From the NCBI RefSeq assembly GCF_018402695.1, contig NZ_JAGYIM010000016.1, forward strand, positions 248,001 through 312,000: a stretch of 64,000 nucleotides of DNA, read 5' to 3'. Shown here one piece after another: positions 35,401 to 45,800 of the stretch (positions within the stretch are counted from its first letter, which is position 1; the number at the start of each line of letters is the position of its first letter). A model generated the notes under the pieces. The model did no database searches. It saw only the letters and a list, made by a program, of their open reading frames with translations, and was not told where the DNA came from. This stretch comes from Arsukibacterium sp. (GTDB lineage Bacteria > Pseudomonadota > Gammaproteobacteria > Enterobacterales > Alteromonadaceae). Position numbers and translations under genes: made by a program.

Positions 35401-37179
35401 CATATAAAACCGTCCTAAACGATGTCGTAAGCCAAAAGCCTCTGCTGAACAATGCTGCTGTGGTAAAAAATGTGCCAAAGCCAAATAAGGATGGATTGTA
35501 GGATGCTGGCGATTATCCTCTACCTGATCAAAATGTGTCAGCACGGCGGCAATTAAATACTGCTGTAATTTAATTGCCGTGGGTAAAGCTAAATCTTGCT
35601 GTTTGCATAGTAGTTGCCAGCTGGCCGCTATGGTTAGAGGGTGCAATTCCAGCATCGGCTCGTGGTAAGTGGAGCCATCTGTCATTCGCACCCGCTGTTC
35701 AGATTGCTGCATTAAGGCTGCCTGAGAAAGGCAGCGCAACGCTATACTGCTTTGCATTTCATCCTGCTGAAATAGCGCCTTGGCTGCATCCTTTAGCACC
35801 GCTACCGGAAAGGCGCTATTGCCTTCGCACTGACAGGCCAGCGCCAGTAAGCGCTTGGCTTTATCATCAAGCCACTGCAAAGATAAAGAGAATGTTGCTA
35901 CTATCCCCACTGCTTTGTTGCCTAAATCCGCCGCTAACAGTGCGGCAATCTGTTCAATTACCGGCAGCACTTGCTGGGAGTCGAAGCCTTCAATCAGCTG
36001 TTGATAACTGCTGTGTTTCAGGTATTCCCCCGCTAGCACCAGCGCCAGCGTATGTGCGCCGGTTTGCTGCACCAGTTGCTCGGCCAGAGGTTGTTCAGCT
36101 TTCGTAAAATCGCGATAACTGCACAATAAGCGCAATGCAGCAATATGATCTAAAGGCGCTAAGTTCAAAGGCTTAAAACCCGCAAGCTCGCCAGCAAAGC
36201 GGGTGGTAATTAGCGTATGGCTGTTGGCCATGGGCGCGGTTAGCCACCTTTGTAATTGGTGGTACGTCTGAGTATTTAGTACCGGCACGTTATCCAGCAG
36301 CCATAACACCGGCTGGCTTTGCCATGGCCCTTGCTGTTGTAACTTCTCCCATAGCGGCTGTGCTTCCAGGTATTGCCCGGCGCTATCGCGGTAAAAGCCG
36401 CTTTGGCCACCCCAGTCAAGCGCTTCGCGCACGGCATCGGCCCACACCCGGCGCATACTGTTATCATCGACGTGGGCTTCGCTATCTAACGGCGCCAGAT
36501 TTAACCAGAACACTCCGCCCGGGTATGCCGCATTAAATTTATCGACATAAGCCCTTGCCAGCTCAGTTTTGCCAATACCCGCGATACCGTGGGTTTGTAT
36601 TGCCACTAAGCGGTTAGTTTGGCTAATTTTAGCCGGATGCAGCAGGCTACGCAGCTGCCACAATTCGCGCAGGCGACCGGTAAAGTGCTTACTGACGGCT
36701 TGTGCCTGGCTGCCATAACTGGCTGCTGCAACAGTTTGCTGCTCGTTCGACAAAGGCGTAGTTAGGGTCGCTAATTTCTCTGTTAATTGCGCTGTTAGCG
36801 TCGCGTCATGCAAGCTATTGCCTGCTAACAAATTACTGCTTTGCAGCTCACCAGCGCAAATATGATCTGTTGTTAACTCTGGGTTGACTACCCAAATGCG
36901 CTGGCTAACATCGCTGCTTTGCGCCCGGGCATATTGCCAACCCAACGTCAGCTCGGCCATGCAATGCTCCGAATCAGCATAATCAGCACTCCACCACACC
37001 AATAGCGCTTTGGAATTGGCTATAGCACCGTGCAGCCCCTCTGGAAAGTCAGCCAGAGGGGCAATGTCGGTGGTATCCAAAAAACAGCTGATACCGGCTT
37101 GTTCGAGACTGGCAACAGCGGCTTGTACCGCTAAGGCCTGAGAGCGGCGGTAGCTGATAAACAGATCAAAGTTTTCCAT
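35305..37179 (-). CDS. TIR-NB-ARC STAND protein, C-terminal TPR region lost by frameshift
   Basis: NLR-like immune ATPase. Residues 1-110 are a TIR domain (FDLFISYRRSQ, then ALLVWWSADYADSEHCMAELTLGW with the candidate catalytic Glu). An NB-ARC/STAND ATPase follows: TGRLREL, Walker A THGIAGIGKTELA (about residue 200), Walker B VLWLLDNVP, a sensor LITTRF and a winged-helix-like region around 400-560. The normal architecture continues into TPRs, which here lie out of frame downstream. The last 20 or so residues (from about GAIPKCRS) are shifted sequence. Its ATG directly follows the TAA of the CHAT gene (TAAATG), so the two are coupled. Confidence 0.88.
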   Translation of the reverse strand: MENFDLFISYRRSQALAVQAAVASLEQAGISCFLDTTDIAPLADFPEGLHGAIANSKALLVWWSADYADSEHCMAELTLGWQYARAQSSDVSQRIWVVNPELTTDHICAGELQSSNLLAGNSLHDATLTAQLTEKLATLTTPLSNEQQTVAAASYGSQAQAVSKHFTGRLRELWQLRSLLHPAKISQTNRLVAIQTHGIAGIGKTELARAYVDKFNAAYPGGVFWLNLAPLDSEAHVDDNSMRRVWADAVREALDWGGQSGFYRDSAGQYLEAQPLWEKLQQQGPWQSQPVLWLLDNVPVLNTQTYHQLQRWLTAPMANSHTLITTRFAGELAGFKPLNLAPLDHIAALRLLCSYRDFTKAEQPLAEQLVQQTGAHTLALVLAGEYLKHSSYQQLIEGFDSQQVLPVIEQIAALLAADLGNKAVGIVATFSLSLQWLDDKAKRLLALACQCEGNSAFPVAVLKDAAKALFQQDEMQSSIALRCLSQAALMQQSEQRVRMTDGSTYHEPMLELHPLTIAASWQLLCKQQDLALPTAIKLQQYLIAAVLTHFDQVEDNRQHPTIHPYLALAHFLPQQHCSAEAFGLRHRLGRFYMHAGAIPKCRSPVQLANASQKPYYYQMNTKTS

Positions 37180-40100
37180 TTATTCCGTATCCCCCGCAAA
37201 TTGCGCTAACAGTTGCATAAGCTGCTCCACAGCAGTGTTTTCCGCGTCAGCGAGGTTGTTTTGCTGAATATGCTGCACATAGGATTTCCCCATAAATTCG
37301 GCAGTATCGCGTACCGATTGCCACCAATGTACAGAGCTGACTCTTAGCTTTAGTTCTTGCAACTGTGTGCTGACCTCAGGCAGTGTGAGATGCAGTTGCT
37401 GTTGTTGCATGGCTTGCCAGATGGCGGCTTCCAACGGGCCAACATGGTTCCAGAAATCAGCTTCCTGTTCAGCCTGTTGCTGGTAAAGTTGCTGCAATTT
37501 TTGCCAGTCATCATCCGTTGGTGCCTCGTGTTTGGCGTCCAGCCAATGTAACCGCAGCTTAGCCAGATAAAGCTGGCTTAGTGGGTAGAAAACATCATTG
37601 GCCGTTAGATCGGCTGCTTGTTGATAGGCTGCAACCATTTGTTCTAACGCTGCGGTAAGCTCAGGTGCGGTAGTGGGCTTTGCTGACTGCTGCGCGCGCT
37701 TGGTTGGTGTTTTTACAGGCGGTGTCTTGTCTATCAGCATGACCCGCCGTTTCCAGGCTGAGCCCAGCAGGCTGAAGCGTTCAGCTGTCGGCGCCAGATC
37801 AATTAACTGTTGTAGTTGCTGCGTGGCGGTTTTCAGGGTTGCTTCGTCGGCGTCTGGCTGGCGCACCTGCAAATTTAATTGCTGCTCGCGCGCGACGAAA
37901 CTGGCTGAGCCATCGTTAGCATTTACTGCCTCACTAAACCAGTGCCGGGCTTGTTCAGTGTTGCCGAGCGCTTTCCAGCATTGTGCAATCTGCTCTGCAA
38001 TCAGGCCTTGTTGCAACCAACTTGGGTTGCTACTGCGTAAAATCGTCTGCAGCCGGTTTTGTAATGATTGCTGCCCATCATTACTGACGTAAGCAGTCTG
38101 TGCCAGTAACTGCTCTAATGTTAGCAGCAGTTCACGGGTACTGGCGAGCGGAGGCGTCTGGAGGTCATTCGCCTGCTCACTGTCGCTTAGTCGCCAGGCT
38201 GGGTCGCCATAGCACTGATATGCAGCCCAGGTGTTGTCCTTAGGGTTGGCATCAAAAGCTGCTTTACGTCCAGCCTGAACCGCCTGAGCAAAGGTCATGT
38301 TATTTCGCAATGCCTGGTAAAATTTGCCGGCAAACGCCTCTGCGGCCCGATCCGCCACAGCCCAGGCTGCCACCACCACACAGCGAACGCCGTTCCGGAT
38401 TAGTTGTTCGCCGACATTGGCTGCAAAATCACGGTAACGGGGCGCGCCATGCTGTTCCGTTTTGCCCAGCTCACAGCAATTTACAAACACCAGCTCTGGT
38501 GCATGCGGCATGCTGTCAAATTCCGCTGGACCAAACACGATACCGTTTTGCAAGAGCATGCCGGTTTTACTGCAGAGCGATTCAGCCTCGTCTGACGGAC
38601 AGTAAAGACCATGACCGGCCAGATGAACAATTTGCCAGTCATGGCTAAAAGCGGCTTTAAAGATGTCGCTGCTGCTACTGTTAAGTAGCAAGTGGGCGCG
38701 GCCTGCGAATAAATGCGCCACTTGTTTAGCTTCTTTGGCAGCGGCTGGCAACGGGATCACAGACTCATCAACTAACGGCTCGCCAATCACCAAGATTTTG
38801 TCAGATAAACTGGCTGTCGGCTGGCGTCTGAACTCACGCAGTCGGAGTTTACGCAACATACTGCTACCAAATGCCTGCACGTTACCACGTTCAATGTGAC
38901 TGCGTTGTTCGGCACCTTCAACAAGCAACTCCCACGGGATCCAGGCGGTATTATCATCCAGTTCCAGCACTAGTTCGCTGCTGGCACGCAAGCTGGTTTT
39001 CAGTTCATGTGGCAGAATTAGCTGGAACAGAGCCCGCGCTAATGTCTGGTCAAAGTAACCACTTATTTCAGCGCTGCGCAGCAGCTCGCGAATTTGCGGT
39101 ACCTGAATTTCTTTGTAATATAGTTCGGAGCGGGCGCGTCGGGTAAACAGGGCGTACTCCAGCAACAAATAACACGCCATGGTTGTGTTGCTGGAGTTGG
39201 CGACAGTGGGTTGATGGTATAGTGGGCGGGCGCAAATCCGCAGTAAATCATATTTCACACTACGATAATGCCCCTCTACCGGCTGCGAAATGCCATTTTG
39301 ACCGTTTTGTAACTGTGTGGTTAGTTCCAGCGGTAGTGCCTGATTTAAGGTGACCCAGTCATGTAGCGTATGCCAGGCCTCCAGAGCCCTGTTATGAAAT
39401 TGTTCAATAATCAATAGCTTGCTAACATGCGCGACTGGCCTGTGTTGCCGCTGCACTGCCAGCTGTCGCAGTTTTTCATTGGCATCCAGCACGCCTTGCA
39501 CCAACGCCTGTACCGACTGGCTTACCGCCAGAATGCCGCCACTGCCTAAAATGGTAACCGCCAGTTCCACCTGTGTGGTCTGCCGTTCCTGCTGCAAGCA
39601 GTAACCGATTACACCGGCCTGCACTGTTCGCCGGATCACCGCCGGAGTAAGTTCACCTTCATCGCCAAGTCCCACCACTATCGCCGCTACCGGCTTCGGA
39701 TATGCGAGTTGGTTTGCCGGGTTTTGCCGGCGGTTGACAAAAATCTGGTACTGCCCTGGCATTACCGGGTACACACCAGACTGCAGTGCCAACTGTAAAT
39801 CACCACCCAGTAGCTGATCCACCGCTCGTTCAGAGCCAGTAATCTGCAGTGAATTCTGGTGACCTAACAACAGTGGCTGGCGTACAAAACGCAAATCGTC
39901 GTTGCGTACGGTCAGTTGCATTGGCGGTAGCTGGGGGCCTGAACGACTGGCAATAGTGCTATCGATAAATAAGGCCTGCATCACCGTCGCTTCATCCAGC
40001 GGGTAACTAATGGATGTTGTATCGGCATAGGCTCTGGTTTTAGTTGGTAACAATGCTTTGTCGCCATCGCCACGTCGCTCTGGCAAGTAAAACGGCTGCA

Positions 40101-42666
40101 AACCTGCCGACTGGATGGTGTTGCCTACCAACCACTGCTGGCAAGCCGCTATTACGTATTTATCATTAGCTAATGCACCATGCACTTGTGGACTGAGCCA
40201 GGTTTGTATACCTTCGATCACAGAGTCCTGCCAGCACACCCGGCCATCGCCTTCCTGGCTATATTGGTATTGCACTGCCCCTAAATCATTGACGACAAAC
40301 CCTGCGGGCGTTTCCGGGCTGCTGCCAAGAATTATACTTATTTTATCGTGGTATTCCTGCAATACCGGCAACTGGGCATTAAGTTGATGGCGCAGCAAAC
40401 TGGCCTGTTGCAGCGTGTTCTCGCTCGGGATGGCCCACAAATGCTTTTTCGAAACCCGGCTAAACCAAGGGCTGCTATCCTGAGCAACAAGTTGATCTGC
40501 GTCGGCTAACTGACGCCAGTAGGCCTGTTGTGCCATGGGCTGCTGCGGGTCATGTAAACCTGCCTGTAACTGCAGCAAACCAGTAAATTCTGCAATCAGT
40601 TTACGGCTTTCAAGCGTCTGCAAGTCGCCATTTATCCGGCACAGCATATTGGCAAAGGGGTCATCGCCAGTCAGCATAGTCATTGGTGCCCAGGAACCGT
40701 TATTAGGAGGCCCCAGTAACACGACCCGGGTATTAGGCCGGTTCAGCCAGCGTTGCCATAACTCAGGTTGCTTAATTTGTAGTACCCGAAACACCAGGGA
40801 GCCCATCGAATGCGCCACCAGATGAATAGCGGTGTTGGGCCGGTGTGTCAGTTGTTGCTGCAGCACCGCCGCAAGGGCTTTAGCACTGTCTTCAAGCGAG
40901 CGACGCCAGTCGTAACTGAATGGCACCACTTCATACTGCAAGGCTAGTTGCTCTAGCAGTGTTTGATAATAGGTTTCCAGCATGCCGTCTGCTTCGATGT
41001 TGTCATTATCTTGCAGACTAATTCGATCCAGCATGCCAAAAGCCCGGTGCAATGCCAGCCACTCGCGTCGTCCAGCTTTTTGCAGATGACTGCCAGCGAT
41101 ACCTGGCAGCACCAGCACCAACGGCCTTGCCGCATTACCCAAATCGTTGGCAGCTAATATATTGGGGCTAAAACCGGATTTGTCGCTGGTACGCACGCCG
41201 CTGGCATTTTGGCCCTGATAAGACAGCGGGCCTACCGGTAGAAAACCGGACGGCCGTTGTTGCGTTAAGGCGTCGGTAATAGCACTGGCCGTGCTTAGAT
41301 TACTAAAATAACTAAAATGGTCGGTTTTGCCGCTGCTTTCCAGTATAAAACTGGCATCGTGGCGCAGCACGCCACCATACATGGCGCTGGTCTGTACCAC
41401 CAAGTCGTTGTCTGTTCGGTAAAAGCTGTCGGCCAGAAGGGTTTTGATCCAGGATACCAGCGAGTCGCCGGCAATATCGCCCGCCACCACACGTAACTGG
41501 CTATCACAGCCATCGTTAAGGGGGGCATTTACCCAACGAATTATTGCGCTTTGCGCGCGCATCGCTTCAATGCCAGTCAGGCTGCCTGGATCGGTACGTT
41601 CACGCGCCACGGCTTTGGTAAAGTCCAGCAGGCCGGGCAATAACGGGATCTTTGCCCGCTTGGCCAGCCAGTTCAACACACTAAGGTACGCATCCAGCCG
41701 GTCTGACGCCAGCAAAGTACCGTGCGCCGGGCAGGCCACCCGCACCAGTCGCTCAATACGAATGTCTTTGTCTTTTAGCAGCTTGACCAGGTCGGTAAGT
41801 TCTTGCTTATGTTGTGAGTATGCGGCGTCCTGAAAATAGAAGGATATTTCATCTTCAAACAGCTGTTTGTCGGCTGCTAACATTAAAGCCCGCAATAAAC
41901 ACTCCGCTATCAACCCGCCGCGGGAATGGGTTACCAGATGCAAGGCTGCGCGCTTGGGTAGGGCTTTTGCCAGCGTCAGGGCGTTGTATAGTGGGCTTTT
42001 TAGCACAGTGGCATGATCAAGCGCATAGACCTGATTGTGATAGTAATCAAAGAGCTGTTGGATCTGCTGCTGATGCTGCCACCAGCCAGTAAAGCCCGCT
42101 TTGGTATTGCTAAAGGTGCCATGAATAAACACCAGCTGCGGATTACTGACAGCGTCTAGTTGACAAGTGGTACCGGGCTTCAGATCCGGAATAGCTTGTT
42201 TTGATAGGCGATACACACCTTCATTAACCTTGCTGTCAATACGCGCGCCAATTGCTGCTGCGGTATATTTAACGGCTTTTTTCTTCAGCCCCAGCAACTC
42301 CAACGTGTCAATCAGCAAATCACTGATAAAACCTCGCTGCGCACCGTCCTGGCTGCGCCACTGTGCGTGGGTCGGTACCTGCACCGTACCATCTGCGGCT
42401 AATGTGCCACCTTGCTGGCTTAGCAACAAATCCCGGGCATGCTCCGGATGCAACCATAAATCAAACGGCTGGCCGCTGTGATCTTTTAAGATCAGGTGTA
42501 CTAAGTCATTGCCGGTTTCAGCGCTAAGCACCCGGGTGCTGCTCATGGCTCGCTTTTCGCCGCCGGCGAGTTTGACGCTGCGTATCTGATAGTCAGCATC
42601 GGGCTGCGCTACGGCGCCTTGTGAAGTAGTACGAACTGCAAATCGAATGGTGGTTTGACTGGTCAT
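37180..42666 (-). CDS. Giant fusion: two alpha/beta hydrolases, CHAT protease, TPR-like tail
   Basis: An 1828-residue cytoplasmic protein. A first alpha/beta hydrolase (about 170-450) has LVFIHGTFSN (oxyanion region) and LVTHSRGGLIAE (nucleophile Ser, about 247). A second, LCAT-like, hydrolase (about 515-760) has LVLPGIAGSHLQ and VAHSMGSLVF (Ser about 618). Residues 980-1120 (VAAIVVGLGDEGELTPAVIR) faintly recall the N-terminal domain of M17 leucine aminopeptidases. A CHAT caspase-like protease (about 1200-1500) shows its His in IVHLAGHGLY (about 1350) and its Cys in LVFVNCCELG (about 1395). The tail (about 1540-1828) is helical and TPR-like. Both serines and the Cys/His dyad are intact. It lies in the same operon as the TIR proteins. 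Confidence 0.87.
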   Translation of the reverse strand: MTSQTTIRFAVRTTSQGAVAQPDADYQIRSVKLAGGEKRAMSSTRVLSAETGNDLVHLILKDHSGQPFDLWLHPEHARDLLLSQQGGTLAADGTVQVPTHAQWRSQDGAQRGFISDLLIDTLELLGLKKKAVKYTAAAIGARIDSKVNEGVYRLSKQAIPDLKPGTTCQLDAVSNPQLVFIHGTFSNTKAGFTGWWQHQQQIQQLFDYYHNQVYALDHATVLKSPLYNALTLAKALPKRAALHLVTHSRGGLIAECLLRALMLAADKQLFEDEISFYFQDAAYSQHKQELTDLVKLLKDKDIRIERLVRVACPAHGTLLASDRLDAYLSVLNWLAKRAKIPLLPGLLDFTKAVARERTDPGSLTGIEAMRAQSAIIRWVNAPLNDGCDSQLRVVAGDIAGDSLVSWIKTLLADSFYRTDNDLVVQTSAMYGGVLRHDASFILESSGKTDHFSYFSNLSTASAITDALTQQRPSGFLPVGPLSYQGQNASGVRTSDKSGFSPNILAANDLGNAARPLVLVLPGIAGSHLQKAGRREWLALHRAFGMLDRISLQDNDNIEADGMLETYYQTLLEQLALQYEVVPFSYDWRRSLEDSAKALAAVLQQQLTHRPNTAIHLVAHSMGSLVFRVLQIKQPELWQRWLNRPNTRVVLLGPPNNGSWAPMTMLTGDDPFANMLCRINGDLQTLESRKLIAEFTGLLQLQAGLHDPQQPMAQQAYWRQLADADQLVAQDSSPWFSRVSKKHLWAIPSENTLQQASLLRHQLNAQLPVLQEYHDKISIILGSSPETPAGFVVNDLGAVQYQYSQEGDGRVCWQDSVIEGIQTWLSPQVHGALANDKYVIAACQQWLVGNTIQSAGLQPFYLPERRGDGDKALLPTKTRAYADTTSISYPLDEATVMQALFIDSTIASRSGPQLPPMQLTVRNDDLRFVRQPLLLGHQNSLQITGSERAVDQLLGGDLQLALQSGVYPVMPGQYQIFVNRRQNPANQLAYPKPVAAIVVGLGDEGELTPAVIRRTVQAGVIGYCLQQERQTTQVELAVTILGSGGILAVSQSVQALVQGVLDANEKLRQLAVQRQHRPVAHVSKLLIIEQFHNRALEAWHTLHDWVTLNQALPLELTTQLQNGQNGISQPVEGHYRSVKYDLLRICARPLYHQPTVANSSNTTMACYLLLEYALFTRRARSELYYKEIQVPQIRELLRSAEISGYFDQTLARALFQLILPHELKTSLRASSELVLELDDNTAWIPWELLVEGAEQRSHIERGNVQAFGSSMLRKLRLREFRRQPTASLSDKILVIGEPLVDESVIPLPAAAKEAKQVAHLFAGRAHLLLNSSSSDIFKAAFSHDWQIVHLAGHGLYCPSDEAESLCSKTGMLLQNGIVFGPAEFDSMPHAPELVFVNCCELGKTEQHGAPRYRDFAANVGEQLIRNGVRCVVVAAWAVADRAAEAFAGKFYQALRNNMTFAQAVQAGRKAAFDANPKDNTWAAYQCYGDPAWRLSDSEQANDLQTPPLASTRELLLTLEQLLAQTAYVSNDGQQSLQNRLQTILRSSNPSWLQQGLIAEQIAQCWKALGNTEQARHWFSEAVNANDGSASFVAREQQLNLQVRQPDADEATLKTATQQLQQLIDLAPTAERFSLLGSAWKRRVMLIDKTPPVKTPTKRAQQSAKPTTAPELTAALEQMVAAYQQAADLTANDVFYPLSQLYLAKLRLHWLDAKHEAPTDDDWQKLQQLYQQQAEQEADFWNHVGPLEAAIWQAMQQQQLHLTLPEVSTQLQELKLRVSSVHWWQSVRDTAEFMGKSYVQHIQQNNLADAENTAVEQLMQLLAQFAGDTE

Positions 42667-42711
42667 CCTTTTGCTCCATGCGGTCAGGACTGCTCGCTCT
42701 GCGATTAGGTT

Positions 42712-42897
42712 TTATTGGTTATTTTGCAAATAAGCGGTAATGCGAGCTTTTACCAGATCAAGTGTAGCTGCTACTTGTAATTCTTGTTCGCGTTCTGTGA
42801 TCAAATTGCTTGCATAAGGCTGACACGCTGAACAATTTAACTCTGTATAAATAGTTGGTTTAATGCCGCGACAACTTGCTTCCAGGCCTTTTCCGGG
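42712..42897 (-). other. Orphan open frame in the gap after the Roco-TIR gene
   Basis: The minus frame is open for 61 codons, overlapping the last part of the Roco-TIR gene and filling the 170-base gap before the CHAT gene. The part in the gap reads like protein: ELNCSACQPYASN, then LITEREQELQVAATLDLVKA. No ATG or GTG starts it; a TTG inside would give about 30 residues. It may be a remnant, an extension reached by frameshifting, or chance. Confidence 0.3.
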
Positions 42898-45800
42898 TTA
42901 TGCCAGTCTTGAATTGCTTGCAGCTGTGCTTGTTCATTCTTTGGCAAGAACTGCAATTCCGCAGCAAAAGTAGCCAGATCCGGGTTACTACCGGGTGGAA
43001 AAATCAGCCAGTCTTCATAGCAACACTCTCGAATTAACACTGGGACAATCGATAGTTTGCGCTGCTGGTGCAACTGCATTAACAATGGCGCTTCAACGTC
43101 CTGAATATAGCTGGATGCCAACAGCGACTGACTTACCAGCAAGATAGCCACATCGGCTTCTGCCAGTTTTTGCCGGATGGTTTGATCCCAAAAATCACCG
43201 GCGTTAATCATATTGTCGTGCCAGATTTCTATCTTCTCAGCCCGTATCAAATTACTTAAAAACTTTTGTAAAACATGACGCTGCTTGATGTCGTCATGAG
43301 AATAGGAAATAAACACTTTCAGCCGTTTTTTTGGCTTGTTGAGCATAAAGGGAGCAAACTGACTTGCTGGCAATTGCACCGATATCTCCGCATCATCGCT
43401 GCTTTGTGCCGCAACCGTGGTTTGCTGCTCGTCCAGCCGGGCTAAATCGGTCACTTTTACAAAGTACTGGCCATTAACAGATAGTCGCAAATCATTGGGT
43501 GGGTTTAAATAAATTTGTCGATAAAGCCAAGGTAGTTCAGGACTGAACGGTTTTGCCTTGTTGGGCAATGGATCCAACTCGCGGTAATGCCCATACTGCC
43601 TGCACAACTCATGATGGTTTTGACAATAATCGTCCAGAGGATCTACTGAATAGTCATGGTAAAGTCCCATCAGTACATAATAGAGGTAGCTGAGATGCTG
43701 TTGATACTGTTTGGCGTCATTGTTTTGCAAGTAAACTTTAATCTGTAGTTTTGGCGAAAACTCCAACTTTATAAGAACTTTGCTGCTGGCTTCGAGCGTA
43801 AATAAGATTTGATCACGCCAGAATTTTTTACGATCTGGCATCTGACCAAAGAAGCACACTAACTGGTTAATTAAACCCAGTGGCACAAAATGTTCAAACC
43901 AAAGTATTAGCGCTGGGCGAGCCAATAGACCAAAGGTGGCGAGCTGGTAATCTGGGCTGCTTTCGTTAATCAATGATAGGTAGTTTGGCACTATATACTC
44001 TGGTTGATTGCCATCGTCACCGCCAAAGGGGTGTAAAAAAATGACTTTTTCTTTCTGTAGGATTGCTAGTACATCTGGATCGATCTTTTCATTAGCAAAG
44101 AGTTCTTTAGTGATAATACCTTTAGATTGTTTCAGGTGTGATTTAGTCAAAACCTTCTCGTGAACATACTCTACAAAAGCCATCGGGTTTTGCCACACTT
44201 TCTTCGAGTTAATATGGGGATAGTAGAGTACCAATCCTTGGCGGTGCAGCTGGGTTAACGCGGTTTCTAATAGCTTGTGCTCGGCCAGACTAGCGCGAGG
44301 GGCACGGTAATGTTTTAATAACTCATCTGTTTCTGTAGCTTGGTAGTAGTCGCTAAGTTTCTTTGTTTGATGTGTAGCTAAAATTCTGGCTAAAAAAGCC
44401 TCGTACCACGCGGCTTGCTCAATCGTTGTTTGATGCTGGTAGATCACTTTATTAAGCTGTGCTCTAAAGTAGGCCAAAGCTGAGGTATTCAGGTTGTGAT
44501 TGAGATCATCTATTGAGTTTGCTGAAGCCAAATTTTCATTGCTCTTATTTACTGCTTTTAGCGATAAATGATGCTGGCTGTAGATATGAGAACTGACTGT
44601 AAGCTCAGAATCATCCCGCTCGATGTAGGTCTGCACTAATATTAATTCCGATGCACTAACATCCGGATTAGAAGCACTATCTGGAGTGATAGAGAAAATG
44701 GTGGGTTGAAAGTGTCGTATACACCCTAGCCAATAAACGCGGTTAAATAACAGGTTATTTTCAGAGTTGCTGTCAGGCACACAATGATTTCGGTCTTGCT
44801 GCTTGTTCCAGACCAAACAGCAAATACCGTCTTGACCCATAAACACACGATAAATGCCATGATAATAATCTTGCCCGCCGAAGTCATAAATCATAGCAGC
44901 AGGAAGTTTGTGCTTTTGCTTACGCTCTTCTTTTTGGTCTGCTCCAGCATAAGGGTGAACCTGCAAAATGTGGGTAGAGCCGGCATATTTTACGTTTGGG
45001 TCTATTTCACATAGTAAGGTAGTTTTCCCTGCTGCATGATTGCCTAGTAGCATTACTTTTGCTGGAAGACGGATTGGGGTTTGAGATTGAATAGATCCTT
45101 GCTGGTATAAAAAAGCTTCAAGTATCGGTAGGCTGTTTTCAAGTTTTTCTAGCTGTAAATTGTAACGTTTTTGAAGCGGGTTTCCGTAAAGATATAGCTT
45201 ATTAAAATAAGGAAACTCTTTATTAAGTGTCTGCAACGGTCCTATTTCAACAATTGAACACTCCTCGGCCTTAAGTGTAATTAGGTGGACAAGGTGATCA
45301 ATACCATTCAAACTTTGCAGTGCTTGACAGTTACTCACGTCAAGCTGTGTAAGTTTGGTCATGTGCAGGAACACATCAAGGCTTTTGAGAGCATCACAGC
45401 CACTAACTGCTAATTGAGAAAGATCAGTTAGGTGTTGTAGTTTGTCCAAGCTTGTTAGACCGTGACATGAATTAATACTTAATTCAGTTAGCTTTGTCAG
45501 GTGCTGTAGCCCGTCCAAGCTTTTTAGGGCAATAGCGCCACTGATATCTAACTGGGTGAGCTGGGTCAGGTGTCTCACCTCCTCGAGGTTATTCAGTGCT
45601 CTACAGTGACTAACGGATAAATGGGTGATTTTAGTCAGGTGTTTTAGCCCATCGACGCTTATAAGGGCATCACATTCTCTTATAACCAGTTGGGTTAGCT
45701 GTGTCAGATTTTCCAGCCTTTCCAGGCTTTTAAGAGCATTGCAGCGACTAATATCTAAATGGGTGAGTTGGGTCAGGTATTGCAGCCCGTCTAGGCTATT

